From Candidatus Symbiothrix sp. (GTDB lineage Bacteria > Bacteroidota > Bacteroidia > Bacteroidales > Azobacteroidaceae), in contig JAITXK010000049.1 in assembly GCA_031284765.1 (NCBI GenBank), forward strand, positions 1 to 17,490: a stretch of 17,490 nucleotides of DNA. The letters run 5' to 3'. How positions within the stretch are numbered: the stretch's first letter is position 1; each line of letters opens with the position of its first letter. The position numbers and the translations under genes were made by a program. Shown here piece after piece: positions 14,428 to 17,490 of this stretch. The notes under the pieces are model-generated. The model was not told the DNA's origin and made no database searches. It worked only from the letters and a program-made list of their open reading frames with translations.

Positions 14428-15495
14428 ATGATGAAGAAGATAATAATGCGATCGGCAATGGTGTTTACTGTTATATTACTATCCTGTAAACAAAATAAAC
14501 CGGAGGACAGTAATTTTCAAACCGTTAAGGTGGATACTGTACAGGTTTATGGAGAGACTCTGCGTGTAACTTTCCCCGGCAAAGTGGTTGCAGCATCCGA
14601 TATTAATTTATCATTCCGGATTGGAGGCCCCATTTCAAAAGTTCAGGTGGATGTCGGGAAATTTGTAAAAAAAGGGCAGGTGGTGGCTGAAATGGACTCC
14701 CGCGACTATATTGTACAACTATCGGCCACAGAAGCGGAATATAAAAGAATAAGGGCTGAAGCGGAAAGGATTATTGCACTTTACGAAAAAGGAAGTGTTT
14801 CACCCAACGATTATGATAAAGCAGTATATGGACTAAATCAAATCACAGCCAAATACGATGCCCATAAAAATGCTTTAGCAGATACCAAACTATATGCACC
14901 ATGTGACGGATATATTCAGAAACGACTTTTTGAACCCGGAGAAACAGTTAGTGCAGGCCTACCTATACTTTCCATGATCAGTACGGAAACGGATGAAGTG
15001 GAAGTAAAAATCCCTTCTTCCGACTATATCCGGCGCAACAATTTTGATAGCTATTACTGTACAATTGATCTTTATTCTGGAAAAACGTTTCCATTGGAAT
15101 TGATCGGTATCACACGAAAGGCGAACATGAATCAGCTTTATACCATGCGCTTGCGATTAACAGGGAATGAAAAAAACAAGTTGGGTCCTGGGATGTCAAC
15201 GATGGTAACCATACGATATAAAACGGAAGAAACTGAAATGGTATCTATTCCCCTTACTGCTGTATTCGAATCAAAAAATAAAGTAATGGTATGGGTGTAT
15301 AACAAGTCGGAAGAAACGATTTCCGCCCGTTCGGTTAAAGTCTCGGAAATATTAACAAATGGAACAGCTATTATTTCTTCCGGTTTATCTTCCGGAGAAA
15401 TAATCGTTTCAAGAGGGGTAAATTCTGCCAAAGAAGGGGAAAAGGTAAAATTATTGCCTGCTGTATCACCCACAAATGTAGGAGGAATGTTATGA
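14428..15495 (+). CDS. RND efflux periplasmic adaptor (membrane fusion) lipoprotein
   Basis: The adaptor bridges the inner-membrane RND pump and an outer-membrane TolC-like channel. From 14428 it has 355 residues. A TTG upstream at 14347 would add 27 residues, but it lies before the promoter box and would bury the signal peptide. The next ATG (14431) is an equally possible start. The signal peptide ends in a lipobox (LLSC) with the lipidated Cys at residue 20. The two halves of the biotinyl-lipoyl domain lie at about 64-90 (GGPISKVQVDVGKFVKKGQ) and 155-183 (YAPCDGYIQKRLFEPGETV). A short alpha-hairpin separates them, and beta-barrel and membrane-proximal domains follow. The short hairpin is typical of adaptors that contact a TolC partner with a small tip. 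The stop overlaps the permease start by 4 bp (ATGA). Confidence 0.9.
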   Translation: MMKKIIMRSAMVFTVILLSCKQNKPEDSNFQTVKVDTVQVYGETLRVTFPGKVVAASDINLSFRIGGPISKVQVDVGKFVKKGQVVAEMDSRDYIVQLSATEAEYKRIRAEAERIIALYEKGSVSPNDYDKAVYGLNQITAKYDAHKNALADTKLYAPCDGYIQKRLFEPGETVSAGLPILSMISTETDEVEVKIPSSDYIRRNNFDSYYCTIDLYSGKTFPLELIGITRKANMNQLYTMRLRLTGNEKNKLGPGMSTMVTIRYKTEETEMVSIPLTAVFESKNKVMVWVYNKSEETISARSVKVSEILTNGTAIISSGLSSGEIIVSRGVNSAKEGEKVKLLPAVSPTNVGGML

Positions 15496-17490
15496 TTGAC
15501 TTTGGAAATTGGGGTTTGAATAATCGGAAATTGGTCAATTTTCTTGTAATCATACTTATTGCAGGAGGCTTGCTGGCAATTAGAGGCATGGGGAAACTGG
15601 AAGATCCCGAATTAATTGTTAAGCAAGCTTTAGTTGTAACCGTTTATCCTGGTGCATCTGCCCATCAGGTAGAAATGGAGGTAACGGATAAATTGGAGAA
15701 ATCTATCCGTACCATGAAGAACATAGATCATGTGGAAAGCAAGTCAATGAACGATCTCTCTATGATTACCGTCAATCTTTCGACATTAGTGCCGAATAAA
15801 GAAGTCGATAACATGTGGACACTACTTCGTCGTAAAGTGAGTGATGTGCAAGCCGATTTGCCCGAAGGAGCTTCCGTATCCATTGTGAAAGACGACTTTG
15901 GGGATGTGATGGGTATGTTTTACGCCCTTACTTCCGATGGCTTTTCCGATAGAGAACTTGGAGATTATGCCGCATTACTTAAACGGAATATCCTGGAAAT
16001 TGAAGGAGTATCACGAGTGGATATTTACGGGCAAGGCAATGAATGTATCAATATAGAACTTTATGAAGACAAAATAGCTAACCTCGGTATATCTCCTGCC
16101 GAAGTCCTCTCAACATTAGAGGGACAAAACAAAACCATTTACTCGGGATATTATGATGCCGGAGATTTACGGTTACGAGTTACCGTCAACGATAAATACC
16201 GTAACGTTGAAGATATTGAAAATCTTTTATTACAAGGACACCAAGCAGATCAGTTCAGGCTAAAGGATATTGCCCGGGTTTCTCTTGCTTATGAAACTCC
16301 CGTCCGAAATGAAATGACTTATGACAATCAGAAAGCGTTGGGAATAGCTATTTCTGCTCTCACGGAAGCCGATATCACACAGGTTGGTAAAAAAGTAGAA
16401 GAATGTATTCAGGAAATAAAAGAAAGCCGAATACCGGCAGGAATCGAAATCCATAAAGTGTTTTTTCAACCTGACAGGGTAAATGATGCACTAAACTCCT
16501 TTGCAATTAATTTGATAGCATCTATTGCGATAGTTGTACTGGTACTCATATTTGCGATGGGGTTACGAAGCGGTATTATTATCGGCTTCAATCTACTTAT
16601 AATTGTTTTAGGTTCCATATTCATTCTCAATATTACCGGAGGTACACTTCAACGGGTTTCATTAGCCGCATTTATATTGGCAATGGGCATGCTTGTCGAT
16701 AATGCAATTGTAATTATGGATGGTATTCTCATTGATATGCAACGAAAAGTACCCAAAAGAGAAGCCCTGATATCTATCGGGAAGAAAACAGCCATGCCGC
16801 TTCTTGGAGCTACATTGATTGCTATTCTGGCTTTCTTTCCTATTTTCCTTTCGCCTGATACAGCCGGCATTTATGTGCGCGACCTTTTTATTGTGCTTGC
16901 CGTTTCTCTTTTACTTAGCTGGATACTTGCCCTTGTTTATGTTCCCGTTCAGGCTAAAAGTTTTTTGAAGATAGAAGAAAGTAACCAAAATAAAGACCCT
17001 TTTGATAATCATTATTATAAGGTTCTTCGGAAATCACTCACATGGGTTCTTCACCATCGAACCTTGACAATTAGTCTAACAATCGTACTACTTTTTATTT
17101 CACTTGTATGTTACAAATTCTTGCCGCAAGGTTTTTTCCCTGATATGGATTATGACCAACTTTACATTGAATATAAGCTTCCGGAAGGAACTTCAAGTGA
17201 CAAAGTCCATGAAGATCTTCAATCTGTAACCAACTATTTATTGTCAAGGGAAGAAATCATTCATGTAACGGCTTCTGTCGGAGGAACTCCCGCCCGGTAT
17301 AATCTTGTACGCAGTGTAGCCGACCCTTCTTTGTCGTATGGAGAACTTATCGTCGACTATACTTCTTCCCCAAAATTAGTAGCTACAATGGATGAAATAC
17401 AGCAATATCTCACAGATAATTATCCGGCTGCTTATGTGAGATTAAAACGCTACAACCTGATGTATAAAAAATATCCTGTGGAAGTTCAAT
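15492..17490 (+). CDS. RND efflux permease subunit (3' end outside window)
   Basis: This is a proton-driven pump of the hydrophobe/amphiphile efflux (AcrB/MexB-like) type. The frame is open from the ATG at 15492 to the right edge, 666 codons of an expected 1000 or more. TM1 is at about 15-32, followed by a large periplasmic porter domain that includes KLEDPELIVKQALVVTVYPG (35-54). A TM2-6 block follows at about 335-485. TM4 carries GMLVDNAIVIMDG (399-411). Asp403 aligns with AcrB Asp407, while Asn404 replaces AcrB Asp408. TM7 is at about 524-543, followed by FLPQGFFPDMD and the start of the second porter domain. Start overlap with the adaptor (ATGA) shows coupling. Substrates cannot be told from the sequence. 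A TolC-family gene is expected downstream, outside the window. Confidence 0.92.
   Translation, partial: MIDFGNWGLNNRKLVNFLVIILIAGGLLAIRGMGKLEDPELIVKQALVVTVYPGASAHQVEMEVTDKLEKSIRTMKNIDHVESKSMNDLSMITVNLSTLVPNKEVDNMWTLLRRKVSDVQADLPEGASVSIVKDDFGDVMGMFYALTSDGFSDRELGDYAALLKRNILEIEGVSRVDIYGQGNECINIELYEDKIANLGISPAEVLSTLEGQNKTIYSGYYDAGDLRLRVTVNDKYRNVEDIENLLLQGHQADQFRLKDIARVSLAYETPVRNEMTYDNQKALGIAISALTEADITQVGKKVEECIQEIKESRIPAGIEIHKVFFQPDRVNDALNSFAINLIASIAIVVLVLIFAMGLRSGIIIGFNLLIIVLGSIFILNITGGTLQRVSLAAFILAMGMLVDNAIVIMDGILIDMQRKVPKREALISIGKKTAMPLLGATLIAILAFFPIFLSPDTAGIYVRDLFIVLAVSLLLSWILALVYVPVQAKSFLKIEESNQNKDPFDNHYYKVLRKSLTWVLHHRTLTISLTIVLLFISLVCYKFLPQGFFPDMDYDQLYIEYKLPEGTSSDKVHEDLQSVTNYLLSREEIIHVTASVGGTPARYNLVRSVADPSLSYGELIVDYTSSPKLVATMDEIQQYLTDNYPAAYVRLKRYNLMYKKYPVEVQ

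Overview
The window looks like chromosomal DNA from a Bacteroidota species, most likely order Bacteroidales. The evidence is: promoter-like TTTG / TAnnTTTG pairs ahead of tig and recQ; almost no Shine-Dalgarno sequences; a short one-domain AMP nucleosidase; Bacteroidales-style ClpX and RecQ sequences; and a type IX secretion system (T9SS) plug protein (DUF5103). A family or genus cannot be named safely.

Layout, left to right. (1) Bases 2-367: the C-terminal end of a probable outer-membrane beta-barrel protein. (2) Bases 368-689: a gene-free stretch with a cluster of small hairpins, then a good promoter for tig. (3) Bases 690-3928, plus strand: tig-clpP-clpX, a tightly packed protein-folding and proteolysis operon ending at a probable terminator. 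(4) Bases 4064-6250, plus strand: recQ with its own promoter. (5) Bases 6254-9596, minus strand: plug protein, rsmE, a GT51 transglycosylase and lipB, so close or overlapping that they are probably one transcript; it converges on recQ. (6) Bases 9736-13215, minus strand: amn, holA and an AlbA_2/Schlafen-type putative ATP-binding gene, also tightly spaced. The last of these is the most accessory-looking gene here and ends at an 11-bp tandem repeat. (7) Bases 13392-17490: an AraC-family regulator transcribed away from an RND efflux operon (lipoprotein adaptor, then permease). The permease runs off the right edge, and the outer-membrane channel, if present, would lie beyond it.

Functional links. 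Trigger factor folds nascent chains, and ClpX unfolds substrates for ClpP. The plug closes the T9SS outer-membrane channel in the related Flavobacterium system. The AraC regulator and adjacent pump form a standard locally regulated efflux module, with a pair of direct repeats in the shared control region.

Most of the window is ordinary core genome and I do not see a clear undescribed multi-gene system. The items most worth a second look are the hairpin cluster upstream of tig, the AlbA_2 gene with its flanking tandem repeat, the divergent GT51 motifs, and the direct repeats in the efflux control region. No similarity searches were run; family assignments rest on recognised motifs and on memory of the families.
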